The notes under the pieces are model-generated. The model did not search any database. It had not been told where the DNA came from and was given only the letters and a program-made list of their open reading frames with translations. DNA of 43,656 bases, taken from NCBI GenBank assembly GCA_030374805.1, contig JARGSG010000064.1, positions 1-43,656 on the forward strand, in the 5' to 3' direction. The translations under genes were made by a program, and so were the position numbers. Of the stretch, positions 15,280 through 27,705 are shown in pieces (positions within the stretch are counted from its first letter, which is position 1; each line of letters opens with the position of its first letter). Origin of the DNA: Gracilaria gracilis. Lineage: Eukaryota > Rhodophyta > Florideophyceae > Gracilariales > Gracilariaceae.

Positions 15280-15960
15280 CCACTCTCGTGTACTTCCGCA
15301 CCATTGCGCAACGGCTCTCAGATCATGAAAACGCCTTAGCGAACTCCTTCCGGCTGTGTGTTGAAACCCGCAACGCGTAATTAAAACGCAAACACAAACC
15401 GAAACCGCAAAGCCGTTTTCAACTCCACAGCATCTCTGTGAGCCCTGATGCTTGTACAGCGTGTCGGAACTACATCCAATGCGTGCCAAACTTCGGCGCC
15501 GACGCTTCTGCACCGCTTCTGATCGCCCAACGGAGTTCATTCATTCTGAACTTGTACGCCGCTCTTGTGTACTTCCTGCACCATTGCGCTGCTGCTGCAC
15601 CCATCACGTTCCAATTTCCTATCTCCATTCTGCAGTCTCCCCATCTCATTTTCATACACCTCACTACGCCCATAACCTGATTTCGATTACACCAAGGTAC
15701 CTACGAAAATCCCATTCTGTGCTCCAGCTCTCAACGAATTTATGCACAACGTTCGCACTCAGAGAACCGATTCTCTCTATGTCAAGTGCGTTGTAATAAC
15801 TTCAAGGTGCAGTCATGTCGCGGCCCAGTCTCAATGTCGACATTGCTAATTTCCAGAGAATCCAGTTATGAAATCTCATGATACTCTCGGATATTGTATT
15901 ACTTTCGTATGCCGTACACAATGCTTCTATTCTCTGCTTTTGCGCCGACGCTTCTGCACC
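15280..15960. repeat. Deleted/junction monomers between the two higher-order repeats
   Basis: Around 15,300 a monomer jumps from CACCATTGCG directly to CAACGGCTCTC. Around 15,940 another jumps from TTCTCTGCTTTTG to CGCCGACGCTTCTG. Both joins remove several hundred bases of the normal monomer. Both are copied in each later 3185-bp repeat (about 18,447 and 19,118; about 21,632 and 22,303). Confidence 0.8.
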
Positions 15961-18900
15961 GCTTGTGATCGCCCAAGTTCAGTCATCCTGACCTTGTACG
16001 CCGTGCTTGTGTACCTCCTGCACCATTGCGCTGCTGCTGCACCCATCACGCTCCAATTTGCTATCTTTATTCCCCATTCGTCATTCTCTCCATCTCATTT
16101 TCATACACCTCACTACGCTCATAACCTGCTCTCTATTACACCAAGGTACCTACGACAATCCCATTCTGTGCTCCAGCTCTCAACGAATTTATGCACAACG
16201 TTCGCACTCAGAGAACCGATTCTCTCTATGTCAAGTGCGTTGTAACAACTTTGAGGTGCAGACATGTCGCGGCCCATTCTCAATGTCGACATTGCTAATT
16301 TCCAGAGAATACCAGTTTAAAAATTACAACTATGAGAATCTCATGATACTCTCGTGGATATTGTATTACATTGGTATGCCATACACAATGCTTCTATTCT
16401 CTGCTCTTGTGCTCTTATAGTGCACGTCATCATCCAAACATAACTCACAGACGTCGCGTGTTTTATAACAATAATGTTAATACACATTGTAATCCACCTT
16501 CAACGGTATCTTTCACGCGGAAAATTATTTTTGCGCACCAACGGCTCTCATCATTTGATCATGAAAACGGCTTAGCGAACTCCTTCCGGAATGTTGGTCG
16601 GACTGAGGGTTGAAACCCGCCACGAAACCGTAACCAAAACACAAACACAAACCGAAACCGCAAAGCCGTTTTCAACTCCACAGCATCTCCGTGAGCCCTG
16701 ATGCTTGTACAGCGTGTTGGAACTACATCCAATGCGTGCCAAATTTCGGCCTTGACGTTTTTGCACCGCTTGTGATCGCCCAACGGAGTTCATTCATTCT
16801 GATCTTGTACGCCGCTCTTGTGTACTTCCTGCACCATTGCGCTGCTGCTGCACCTATCACGTTCCAATTTCCTATCTCCATTCTGCAGTCTCCCCATCTC
16901 ATTTTCATACACCTCACTACGCCCATAACCTGATGTCCATTACACCAGAGTACCTACGAAAATCCCATTCTGTGCTCCAGCTCTCAACGAATTTATAAAC
17001 ATCGTTCGCACTCAGAGAACCAATTCTCTCTATGTCAAGTGCGTTGTAATAACTTTGAGGTGCAGTCATGTCGCCGCCCAGTCTCAATGTCGACATTGCT
17101 AATTTCCAGAAAACACCGGGTTAAAAACTACAATTATGAGAATCTCATGATACTCTCGTGGATATTGTATTACATTGGTATGCCGTACACAATACTTCTA
17201 TTCTCTGCTCTTGAGCTCTCATGCTCCACGTTATCATCCAAACATAACTAACAGACGTCGCTTGTTTTCCAACAACAATATTAATACACATTGTAATCCA
17301 CGTTCAACGGTATCTTTCACGCGGAAAATTATTTTTGCGCACCAACGGCTCTCATCATTTGATCGTGAAAACGCCTTAGCGAACTCCTTCCAGAATGTTG
17401 GTCGGACTGTGTGTTGAAACCCGCCACGAAACCATAACCAAAACACAAACACAAACCGAAACCGCAAAGCCGTTTTCAACTCCACAGCATCTCTGTGAGC
17501 CCTGATGCTTGTACAGCCTGTCAGAATTACATCCAATGCGTGCCAGCAAATGGCGCCGACGTTTCTGCACCGCTTCTGATCGCCCAACGGAGTTCATTCA
17601 TTCTGATCTTGTACGCCGCTCTTGTGTACTTCCTGCACCATTGCGCTGCTGCTGCACCCATCACGTTCCCATTTCATATCTCCATTCCCCAGTCTCCCCA
17701 TCTCATTTTCGTACACCTCACTACGCTCATAACCTGCTTTCCATTACACCAAGGTACCTACGAAAATCCCATTCTGTGCTCCAGATCTCAACGAATTTAT
17801 GCACAACGTTCGCACTAAGAGAACCGATTCTCTCTATCTTAAGTGCGTTGTAATAACTTCAAGGTGCAGTCATGTCACGGCCCAGTCTCAATGTCGACAT
17901 TGCTAAACTCCAGAGAATACCAGGTTAAAAATTACGATTATGAGAATCTCATGATACTCTCGTGGATATTGTATTACATTAGTATGCCGTTCACAATGCT
18001 TCTATTTTCTGCCCTTGAGCTCTTATGCTCCACGTTATCATCCAAACATAACTAACAGACGTCGCTTGTTTTCCAACAACAATATTAATACACATTGTAA
18101 TCCACGTTCAACGGTATCTTTCACGCGGAAAATTATTTTTGCGCACCAACGGCTCTCATCATTTGATCATGAAAACGCCTTAGCGAACTCCTTCTAGAAT
18201 ATTGGTCCGACTTTGGGTTGAAACCCGCCACGAAACCGTAACCAAAACACAAACACAAACCGAAACCCTAAATCCGTCTTCAATTCCGCAGCATCTCTGC
18301 GAGCCCTGATGCTTGTACAGCCTGTCAGAATTACCTCCAATGCGTGCCAGCAAATGGCGCCGACGCTTCTGCACCGCTTGTGATCGCTCAACGAAGTTCA
18401 TTCATCCTGACCTTGTATGCCACTCTCGTGTACTTCCGCACCATTGCGCAACGGCTCTCATCATTTGATCATGAAAACGCCTTAGCGAACTCCTTCCGGA
18501 ATGTTGGTCGGACTGTGTGTTGAAACCCGCAACGAAAACGTAATTAAAACGCAAACACAAACCGAAACCGCAAAGCCGTTTTCAACTCCACAGCATCTCT
18601 GTGAGCCCTGATGCTTGTACAGCGTGTTGGAACTACGTCCAATGCGTGCCAAATTTCGGCGCCGACGTTTTTGCACCGCTTCTGATCGCCCAACGGAGTT
18701 CATTCATTCTGATCTTGTACGCCGCTCTTGTGTACTTCCTGCACCATTGCGCTGCTGCTGCACCCATCACGTTCCAATTTCATATCTCCAATCCCCAGTC
18801 TCCCCATCTCATTTTCATACACCTCACTACGCTCATAACCTGCTTTCCACTACACCAAGGTACCTACGAAAATCCCATTCTGTGCTCCAGCTCTCAACGA

Positions 18901-21900
18901 ATTTATGCACAACGTTCGCACTCAGAGAACCAATTCTCTCGATGTCAAGGGCGTTGTAATAACTTCAAGGTGCAGTCATGTCGCGGCCCAGTCTCAATGT
19001 CGACATTGCTAATTTCCAGAGAATACCAGGTTAAAAATTACAGTTATGAGAATCTCATGATACTCTCGTGGATATTGTATTACTTTCGTATGCCGTACAC
19101 AATGCTTCTATTCTCTGCTTTTGCGCCGACGCTTCTGCACCGCTTGTGATCGCCCAATGGGGTTCAGTCATCCTGACCTTGTACGCCGTGCTTGTGTACC
19201 TCCTGCACCATTGCGCTGCTGCTGCACCCATCACGCTCCAATTTGCTATCTTTATTCCCCATTCCTCATTCTCTCCATCTCATTTTCATACACCTCACTA
19301 CGCTCATAACCTGCTCTCTATTACACCAAGGTACCTACGACAATCCCATTCTGTGCTCCAGCTCTCAACGAATTTATGCACAACGTTCGCACTCAGAGAA
19401 CCGATTCTCTCTATGTCAAGTGCGTTGTAACAACTTTGAGGTGCAGACATGTCGCGGCCCATTCTCAATGTCGACATTGCTAATTTCCAGAGAATACCAG
19501 TTTAAAAATTACAACTATGAGAATCTCATGATACTCTCGTGGACATTGTATTACATTGGTATGCCATACACAATGCTTCTATTCTCTGCTCTTGTGCTCT
19601 TATAGTGCACGTCATCATCCAAACATAACTCACAGACGTCGCGTGTTTTATAACAATAATGTTAATACACATTGTAATCCACCTTCAACGGTATCTTTCA
19701 CGCGGAAAATTATTTTTGCGCACCAACGGCTCTCATCATTTGATCATGAAAACGGCTTAGCGAACTCCTTCCGGAACGTTGGTCGGACTGAGGGTTGAAA
19801 CCCGCCACGAAACCGTAACCAAAACACAAACACAAACCGAAACCGCAAAGCCGTTTTCAACTCCACAGCATCTCCGTGAGCCCTGATGCTTGTACAGCGT
19901 GTTGGAACTACATCCAATGCGTGCCAAATTTCGGCCTTGACGTTTTTGCACCGCTTGTGATCGCCCAACGGAGTTCATTCATTCTGATCTTGTACGCCGC
20001 TCTTGTGTACTTCCTGCACCATTGCGCTGCTGCTGCACCTATCACGTTCCAATTTCCTATCTCCATTCTGCAGTCTCCCCATCTCATTTTCATACACCTC
20101 ACTACGCCCATAACCTGATGTCCATTACACCAGAGTACCTACGAAAATCCCATTCTGTGCTCCAGCTCTCAACGAATTTATAAACATCGTTCGCACTCAG
20201 AGAACCAATTCTCTCTATGTCAAGTGCGTTGTAATAACTTTGAGGTGCAGTCATGTCGCCGCCCAGTCTCAATGTCGACATTGCTAATTTCCAGAAAACA
20301 CCGGGTTAAAAACTACAATTATGAGAATCTCATGATACTCTCGTGGATATTGTATTACATTGGTATGCCGTACACAATACTTCTATTCTCTGCTCTTGAG
20401 CTCTCATGCTCCACGTTATCATCCAAACATAACTAACAGACGTCGCTTGTTTTCCAACAACAATATTAATACACATTGTAATCCACGTTCAACGGTATCT
20501 TTCACGCGGAAAATTATTTTTGCGCACCAACGGCTCTCATCATTTGATCGTGAAAACGCCTTAGCGAACTCCTTCCAGAATGTTGGTCGGACTGTGTGTT
20601 GAAACCCGCCACGAAACCATAACCAAAACACAAACACAAACCGAAACCGCAAAGCCGTTTTCAACTCCACAGCATCTCTGTGAGCCCTGATGCTTGTACA
20701 GCCTGTCAGAATTACATCCAATGCGTGCCAGCAAATGGCGCCGACGTTTCTGCACCGCTTCTGATCGCCCAACGGAGTTCATTCATTCTGATCTTGTACG
20801 CCGCTCTTGTGTACTTCCTGCACCATTGCGCTGCTGCTGCACCCATCACGTTCCCATTTCATATCTCCATTCCCCAGTCTCCCCATCTCATTTTCGTACA
20901 CCTCACTACGCTCATAACCTGCTTTCCATTACACCAAGGTACCTACGAAAATCCCATTCTGTGCTCCAGATCTCAACGAATTTATGCACAACGTTCGCAC
21001 TAAGAGAACCGATTCTCTCTATCTTAAGTGCGTTGTAATAACTTCAAGGTGCAGTCATGTCACGGCCCAGTCTCAATGTCGACATTGCTAAACTCCAGAG
21101 AATACCAGGTTAAAAATTACGATTATGAGAATCTCATGATACTCTCGTGGATATTGTATTACATTAGTATGCCGTTCACAATGCTTCTATTTTCTGCCCT
21201 TGAGCTCTTATGCTCCACGTTATCATCCAAACATAACTAACAGACGTCGCTTGTTTTCCAACAACAATATTAATACACATTGTAATCCACGTTCAACGGT
21301 ATCTTTCACGCGGAAAATTATTTTTGCGCACCAACGGCTCTCATCATTTGATCATGAAAACGCCTTAGCGAACTCCTTCTAGAATATTGGTCCGACTTTG
21401 GGTTGAAACCCGCCACGAAACCGTAACCAAAACACAAACACAAACCGAAACCCTAAATCCGTCTTCAATTCCGCAGCATCTCTGCGAGCCCTGATGCTTG
21501 TACAGCCTGTCAGAATTACCTCCAATGCGTGCCAGCAAATGGCGCCGACGCTTCTGCACCGCTTGTGATCGCTCAACGAAGTTCATTCATCCTGACCTTG
21601 TATGCCACTCTCGTGTACTTCCGCACCATTGCGCAACGGCTCTCATCATTTGATCATGAAAACGCCTTAGCGAACTCCTTCCGGAATGTTGGTCGGACTG
21701 TGTGTTGAAACCCGCAACGAAAACGTAATTAAAACGCAAACACAAACCGAAACCGCAAAGCCGTTTTCAACTCCACAGCATCTCTGTGAGCCCTGATGCT
21801 TGTACAGCCTGTCAGAATTACATCCAATGCGTGCCAAATTTCGGCGCCGACGTTTTTGCACCGCTTCTGATCGCCCAACGGAGTTCATTCATTCTGATCT

Positions 21901-22800
21901 TGTACGCCGCTCTTGTGTACTTCCTGCACCATTGCGCTGCTGCTGCACCCATCACGTTCCAATTTCATATCTCCAATCCCCAGTCTCCCCATCTCATTTT
22001 CATACACCTCACTACGCTCATAACCTGCTTTCCACTACACCAAGGTACCTACGAAAATCCCATTCTGTGCTCCAGCTCTCAACGAATTTATGCACAACGT
22101 TCGCACTCAGAGAACCAATTCTCTCGATGTCAAGGGCGTTGTAATAACTTCAAGGTGCAGTCATGTCGCGGCCCAGTCTCAATGTCGACATTGCTAATTT
22201 CCAGAGAATACCAGGTTAAAAATTACAGTTATGAGAATCTCATGATACTCTCGTGGATATTGTATTACTTTCGTATGCCGTACACAATGCTTCTATTCTC
22301 TGCTTTTGCGCCGACGCTTCTGCACCGCTTGTGATCGCCCAATGGGGTTCAGTCATCCTGACCTTGTACGCCGTGCTTGTGTACCTCCTGCACCATTGCG
22401 CTGCTGCTGCACCCATCACGCTCCAATTTGCTATCTTTATTCCCCATTCCTCATTCTCTCCATCTCATTTTCATACACCTCACTACGCTCATAACCTGCT
22501 CTCTATTACACCAAGGTACCTACGACAATCCCATTCTGTGCTCCAGCTCTCAACGAATTTATGCACAACGTTCGCACTCAGAGAACCGATTCTCTCTATG
22601 TCAAGTGCGTTGTAACAACTTTGAGGTGCAGACATGTCGCGGCCCATTCTCAATGTCGACATTGCTAATTTCCAGAGAATACCAGTTTAAAAATTACAAC
22701 TATGAGAATCTCATGATACTCTCGTGGATATTGTATTACATTGGTATGCCGTACACAATGCTTCTATTCTCTGCTCTTGCGCTCTCATGCTCCACGTCTT
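15845..22800. repeat. Higher-order repeat 2 in satellite A (~3185 bp)
   Basis: The period is 3185 bp: 16371/19556, 17175/20360, 18180/21365, 19068/22253 and 19121/22306 are matching positions. Each repeat contains three full monomers plus two internally deleted ones. Copies one period apart look almost identical; the few differences I noticed are isolated bases, such as ATGTTGG versus ACGTTGG near 16,592/19,777. The first copy is slightly shorter, by small deletions near 15,860-15,980. Edges are approximate. Confidence 0.85.
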
Positions 22801-23388
22801 CATCCAAACATAAATAACAGACGTCGCTTGTTTTCCAACAATAATATTAATACACATTGTAATCCACGTTCAACGGTATCTTTCACGCGGAAAATTATTT
22901 TTGCGCACCAACGTCTCTCATCATTTGATCATGAAAACGCCTTAGCGAACTCCTTCCAGAATGTTGGTCGAACTGAGGGTTGAAACGCGCCGCGAAACCG
23001 TAACCAAAACAAAAACACAAACCGAAACCCCAAATCCGTTTTCAACTCCACAGCATCTCTGTGAGCCCTGATGCTTGTTCAGCGTGTCAAACTTCGGCGC
23101 CAACACTTCTGCACAACTTCTGATCGCCCAACGGAGTTCATTCATTCTGACCTTGTACGCCGCATCTGTGTACTTCCTGCACAATTGCGCTGCTGCTGCA
23201 CCCATCACGCTCCAATTTCCTATCTCTATTCTCCAGTCTCCCCATCTCATTTTCATTCACCTCACTACGCTCATAACCTGATTTCTATTACACCAAGGTA
23301 CCTACGACGATCCCATTCTGTGCTCCAGCTCTCAACGAATTTATGCACAACGTTCGCACTCAGAGAACCGATTCTCTCTATGTCAAGT

Positions 23389-25046
23389 GCGTTGTAATAA
23401 CTTCGAGGTGCAGTCATGTCGCGGGCCAGTCTCAATGTCAATATTGCTACTTTGCAGAGAATACCAGTTTAGAAATTGCTCATTGACGGGGTCTCGCTTA
23501 TTTTCTTCGTAAACACCGTTGGGGTTTATGTCTGGGTTTGCAATGTGGTTTTTATTAGTCGTCCAAAAAGAAGACGTTATGAGTAATATTTATGGTCAAT
23601 ACAAAGCTCCATCACGCCTCAAATGGTTTGCACACAGCCGCCATACTTCAGTTAATTCAATAAAATGCGCGCATTTCACAAAAACTGTTCCAAGGCTAAT
23701 GGTGGAGCTTGGGAAGGTAGATCACTTTCAACGACATGGAAGCCACCCTAAAATAGTTTTATACCTCAATTGAAGTCGCCTGCGTTCAATAACAGTGCCA
23801 TGTGTGGCAGGGAACATGATCTTGGCAGAACACTAGTCTTTGTGCTGATAATCTTGGGTGTAGCCCAGTGCGTGGACCTTCCTTTTCTATATCCTCAAGT
23901 ACCCCACGCAAACTAGACAGCGAACATGTGTAAGAAAACAATTGCTCGTTGGCGGGGTCTCGCTTACTTTCTCTGTAAACACCGTTGGGGTTTATGTCTG
24001 GGTTTGCATTTGGGTTTGTATTAGGGGTCGAAAGGGGAGAGGTTACGAGGCATATATACGGTCAATACAAAGCTCCATCATCCCTCAAATGGTTGGCACA
24101 CAGCTGCCATACTTCAGTTAATTCAATAAAATGCGCGCATTTCACCAAAACTGTTCCAAGACTAATGGTGGAGCTTGGCAAGGTAGATCACTTACAACGA
24201 CATGGAAGCCACCCTATGCGTTGTAATAACTTCGAGGTGCAGTCATGTCGCGGGCCAGTCTCAATGTCAATATTGCTACTTTGCAGAGAATACCAGTTTA
24301 GAAATTGCTCATTGACGGGGTCTCGCTTATTTTCTTCGTAAACACCGTTGGGGTTTATGTCTGGGTTTGCAATGTGGTTTTTATTAGTCGTCCAAAAAGA
24401 AGACGTTATGAGTAATATTTATGGTCAATACAAAGCTCCATCACGCCTCAAATGGTTTGCACACAGCCGCCATACTTCAGTTAATTCAATAAAATGCGCG
24501 CATTTCACAAAAACTGTTCCAAGGCTAATGGTGGAGCTTGGGAAGGTAGATCACTTTCAACGACATGGAAGCCACCCTAAAATAGTTTTATACCTCAATT
24601 GAAGTCGCCTGCGTTCAATAACAGTGCCATGTGTGGCAGGGAACATGATCTTGGCAGAACACTAGTCTTTGTGCTGATAATCTTGGGTGTAGCCCAGTGC
24701 GTGGACCTTCCTTTTCTATATCCTCAAGTACCCCACGCAAACTAGACAGCGAACATGTGTAAGAAAACAATTGCTCGTTGGCGGGGTCTCGCTTACTTTC
24801 TCTGTAAACACCGTTGGGGTTTATGTCTGGGTTTGCATTTGGGTTTGTATTAGGGGTCGAAAGGAGAGAGGTTACGAGGCATATATACGGTCAATACAAA
24901 GCTCCATCATCCCTCAAATGGTTTGCACACAACTGCCATACTTCAGTTAATTCAATAAAATGCGCGCATTTCACCAAAACTGTTCCAAGACTAATGGTGG
25001 AGCTTGGGAAGGTAGATCACTTTCAACGACATGGAAGCCGCCTTGG
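23389..25046. repeat. 829-bp tandem duplication spanning the satellite A/B junction
   Basis: The sequence starting GCGTTGTAATAACTTCGAGG at 23389 is repeated from 24218, exactly 829 bp later. The duplicated piece contains the last ~90 bp of satellite A, the A/B junction and most of two satellite B monomers. The join near 24,215 (CACCC/TATGCGTTG) cuts a B monomer short to about 363 bp. The two copies look nearly identical. Confidence 0.9.
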
Positions 25047-27155
25047 AATAGCTTTATACCTCAATTAAAGTCGCCTGCGTTGAATAACAGTGCCATGTGT
25101 GGCAGGGAACATGATCTTGTCAGAACACTAGTCTTTGTGCTGCTAATCTTGGGTGAAGCCCAGTGTGGCAACGTCATTCATCCCTATTCTCGTATAGGCC
25201 ATGCCTACTTTTCCACCAACATGTAGAAGGGAAAAATCGCTGGTTGGCTGTGTTTCGGTTACTATATCTATAACCACTGTTAAGGTTTATGTCTGGGTTT
25301 GCATTGGGGTTTGTATTAAGGGTCGAAAGGTGAGAGGTTACGAGGCATATATACGGTCAATACAAAGCTCCATCATCCCTCAAATGGTTTGCACACAACT
25401 GCCATACCTCAGTTAATTCAATAAAATGCGCGCATTTCACCAAAACTGTTCCAAGACTAATGGTGGAGCTTGGGAAGGTAGATCACTTTCAACGACATGG
25501 AAGCCGCCTTGGAATAGCTTTATACCTCTATTAAAGTCGCCTGCGTTGAATAACAGTGCCATGTGTGGCAGGGAACATGATCTTGGCAGCACACTAGTCC
25601 TTGTGCTGCTGATCTTGGGTGAAGCCCAGTGTGGCAACTTCATTCATCCCTATTCTCGAATAGGCCATGCCTACTTTTCCACCAACATGTAGAAGGGAAA
25701 AATCGCTGGTTGGCTGTGTTTCGGTTACTATACCTATAACCACTGTTAAGGTTTATGTCTGGGTTTGCATTGGGGTTTGTATTAAGGGTCGAAAGGTGAG
25801 AGGTTACGAGGCATATATACGGTCAATACAAAGCTCCATCATCCCTCAAATGGTTTGCACACAACTGCCATACTTCAGTTAATTCAATAAAATGCGCGCA
25901 TTTCACCAAAACTGTTCCAAGACTAATGGTGGAGCTTGGGAAGGTAGATCACTTTCAACGACATGGAAGCCGCCTTGGAATAGCTTTATACCTCTATTAA
26001 AGTCGCCTGCGTTGAATAACAGAGCCATGTGTGGCAGGGAACATGATCTTGGCAGCACACTAGTCCTTGTGCTGCTGATCTTGGGTGAAGCCCAGTGTGG
26101 CAACTTCATTCATCCCTATTCTCGAATAGGCCATGCCTACTTTTCCACCAACATGTAGAAGGGAAAAATCGCTGGTTGGCTGTGTTTCGGTTACTATACC
26201 TATAACCACTGTTAAGGTTTATGTCTGGGTTTGCATTGGGGTTTGTATTAAGGGTCGAAAGGTGAGAGGTTACGAGGCATATATACGGTCAATACAAAGC
26301 TCCATCATCCCTCAAATGGTTTGCACACAGCTGCCATACCTCAGTTAATTCAATAAAATGCGCGCATTTCACCAAAACTGTTCCAAGGCTAATGGTGGAG
26401 CTTTGGAAGGTAGATCACTTTCAACGACATGGAAGCCGCCTTAAAATAGCTTTATACCTCTATTAAATTCGCCTGCGTTGAATAACAGTGCCATGTGTGG
26501 CAGGGAACATGATCTTGGCAGCACACTAGTCCTTGTGCTGCTGATCTTGGGTGAAGCCCAGTGTGGCAACTTCATTCATCCCTATTCTCGAATAGGCCAT
26601 GCCTACTTTTCCACCAACATGTAGAAAAGGAAATCGCTGGTTGGCTGTGATTTGGTTACTATCTCTATAACCACTGTTAGGGTTTATGTCTGGGTTTGCA
26701 TTGGGGTTTGTATTAGGGGTCGAAATGGGAGAGGTCACGAGGCATATATACGGTCAATACAAAGCTCCATCACGCCACAAATGGTTTGCACACAGCTGCC
26801 ATACTTCAGTTAATTCAATAAAATGCGCGCATTTCACCAAAACTGTTCCAAGACTAATGGTCGAGCTTGGGAAGGTAGATCTCTACTCAACATGGAAGCC
26901 CCCTTGGAATAGCTTAACACCTCTATTGGAGTCACCTGCGATGAATCAGAGTGCTTTGGGTGGCAGGAAACATGATCTTGGCGGAACACTAGAGCATGTG
27001 CTGCTAATCTTGGGTGAAGCCCAGTGTGGCAACTTCATTCATCCCTATTCTCGAATAAGCCATGCCTACTTTTCCACCAATATGTAGAAGGGAAAAATCG
27101 CTGGTTGGCTGTGTTTCGGTTACTACATCTATAACCACTGTTAAGGTTTATGTCT

Positions 27156-27193
27156 GGGTTTGCATTGGGGTTTGTATTAGGGGTCGAAATGGG
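27156..27193 (+). repeat. G-rich telomere-like motif with four G-runs (example in satellite B)
   Basis: G-runs lie at 27156-27158, 27167-27170, 27180-27183 and 27191-27193, separated by 8, 9 and 7 nt. The spacers resemble degenerate telomere units (GGGTTTGCATTGGGG, GTATTAGGGG). The segment recurs in every 466-bp monomer. A long-loop G-quadruplex is possible on this strand, but that has not been tested. Confidence 0.45.
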
Positions 27194-27318
27194 AGAGGTC
27201 ACGAGGCATATATACGGTCAATACAAAGCTCCATCACGCCTCAAATGGTTTGCACACAGCTGCCATACTTCAGGTAATTCAATAAAATGCGCGCATTTCA
27301 CAAGAACTGTTCCAAGAC

Positions 27319-27321
27319 TAA
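27319..27321. other. Target-site duplication (left), TAA
   Basis: TAA immediately precedes the left terminal inverted repeat and is matched by TAA at 39007-39009. Other B monomers read CCAAGACTAATGGTGGAGC without interruption, which gives the empty site. A 3-bp TWA duplication is typical of PIF/Harbinger elements. Confidence 0.92.
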
Positions 27322-27347
27322 GGCGGTGTCTAAACAAGCGTGAACGT
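27322..27347 (+). repeat. Left terminal inverted repeat
   Basis: It begins GGCGGTGTCTAAACAAGCG and is identical over 26 bp to the reverse complement of 38981-39006. The next base differs (G here, T on the other end). Confidence 0.95.
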
Positions 27348-27436
27348 GCGTGAACGGCGACCGTGAACGCCCATATACGCCTTTTCATTGGCTCACGCAG
27401 CTCCGAGCGGGCTGACCCTCTGTATGCCCGTGAACG
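27340..27436 (+). promoter_or_regulatory. Left subterminal GTGAACG repeats
   Basis: Four direct copies of GTGAACG lie at 27340-27346, 27350-27356, 27363-27369 and 27430-27436. Repeated subterminal motifs are typical binding sites for Harbinger accessory or transposase proteins. The region also forms the 5' flank of the Myb-like gene. No clear TATA box was seen. Confidence 0.5.
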
Positions 27437-27705
27437 CCCCTTTCAATTTCTTGAAAGCCCACCGTCTGTAAGGCGAAAGCGCTCCCGAACTAAACTGTAC
27501 CACTTGGTGGCACGATTGCCAATCATTTACCTCCGGGCCTCATCGGGTTTTCCGGTCCAGTTCAACCCAGTAGGGTGCATAGTACTTCCCGCTGCATGCT
27601 GCGCCGAGCGGAGCAATATACAGCGGCTCCCTGGCGCAAGGATGCTGCGTTGCGTTCCCCACCGACGCACCCAACGCACCACCGTGCTTCTCCGATCTCG
27701 GAAGA

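Larger units (their letters stand above)
1..23477. repeat. Satellite A: tandem array of ~805-bp monomers
   Basis: About 29 head-to-tail copies of one unit fill this stretch. The landmark GTATGCCGTACACAATGCTT or a close variant recurs near 218, 1031, 1842, 2653, 3460, 4264, 5075, 5876, 6681 and onward, with spacing of mostly 801-813 bp. Each monomer contains a CA-rich tract (AAAACACAAACACAAACC), a GCGCTGCTGCTGCACCC block, a short hairpin and, in many copies, a 14-bp palindrome. Reading frames of 60-200 codons occur in several overlapping frames and vary in length between monomers, so I treat them as chance frames. The array runs off the left edge. Its position beside satellite B and a telomere-like tract suggests a subtelomeric satellite; that location is inferred. 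Confidence 0.95.
23478..27321. repeat. Satellite B, left part: ~466-bp tandem monomers
   Basis: The landmark GTTTATGTCTGGGTTTGC recurs with 466-bp spacing (about 24,820, 25,286, 25,752, 26,218, 26,684, 27,150); a 363-bp spacing sits at the duplicated junction. Each monomer has a G-rich telomere-like segment, a CATATATACGGTCAATAC block and an AATGCGCGCATTTCAC block. Most copies have an ~81-84-codon open frame, but the copies at about 25,290, 25,756 and 26,222 have an in-frame TGA, so I do not call a gene. The last monomer is interrupted at 27321 by the transposon. Confidence 0.95.

Noticed and set aside
1..23477. Possible CRISPR-like repeat array
   Set aside because: Repeats are about 805 bp, contiguous and without unique spacers. 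The context is eukaryotic.
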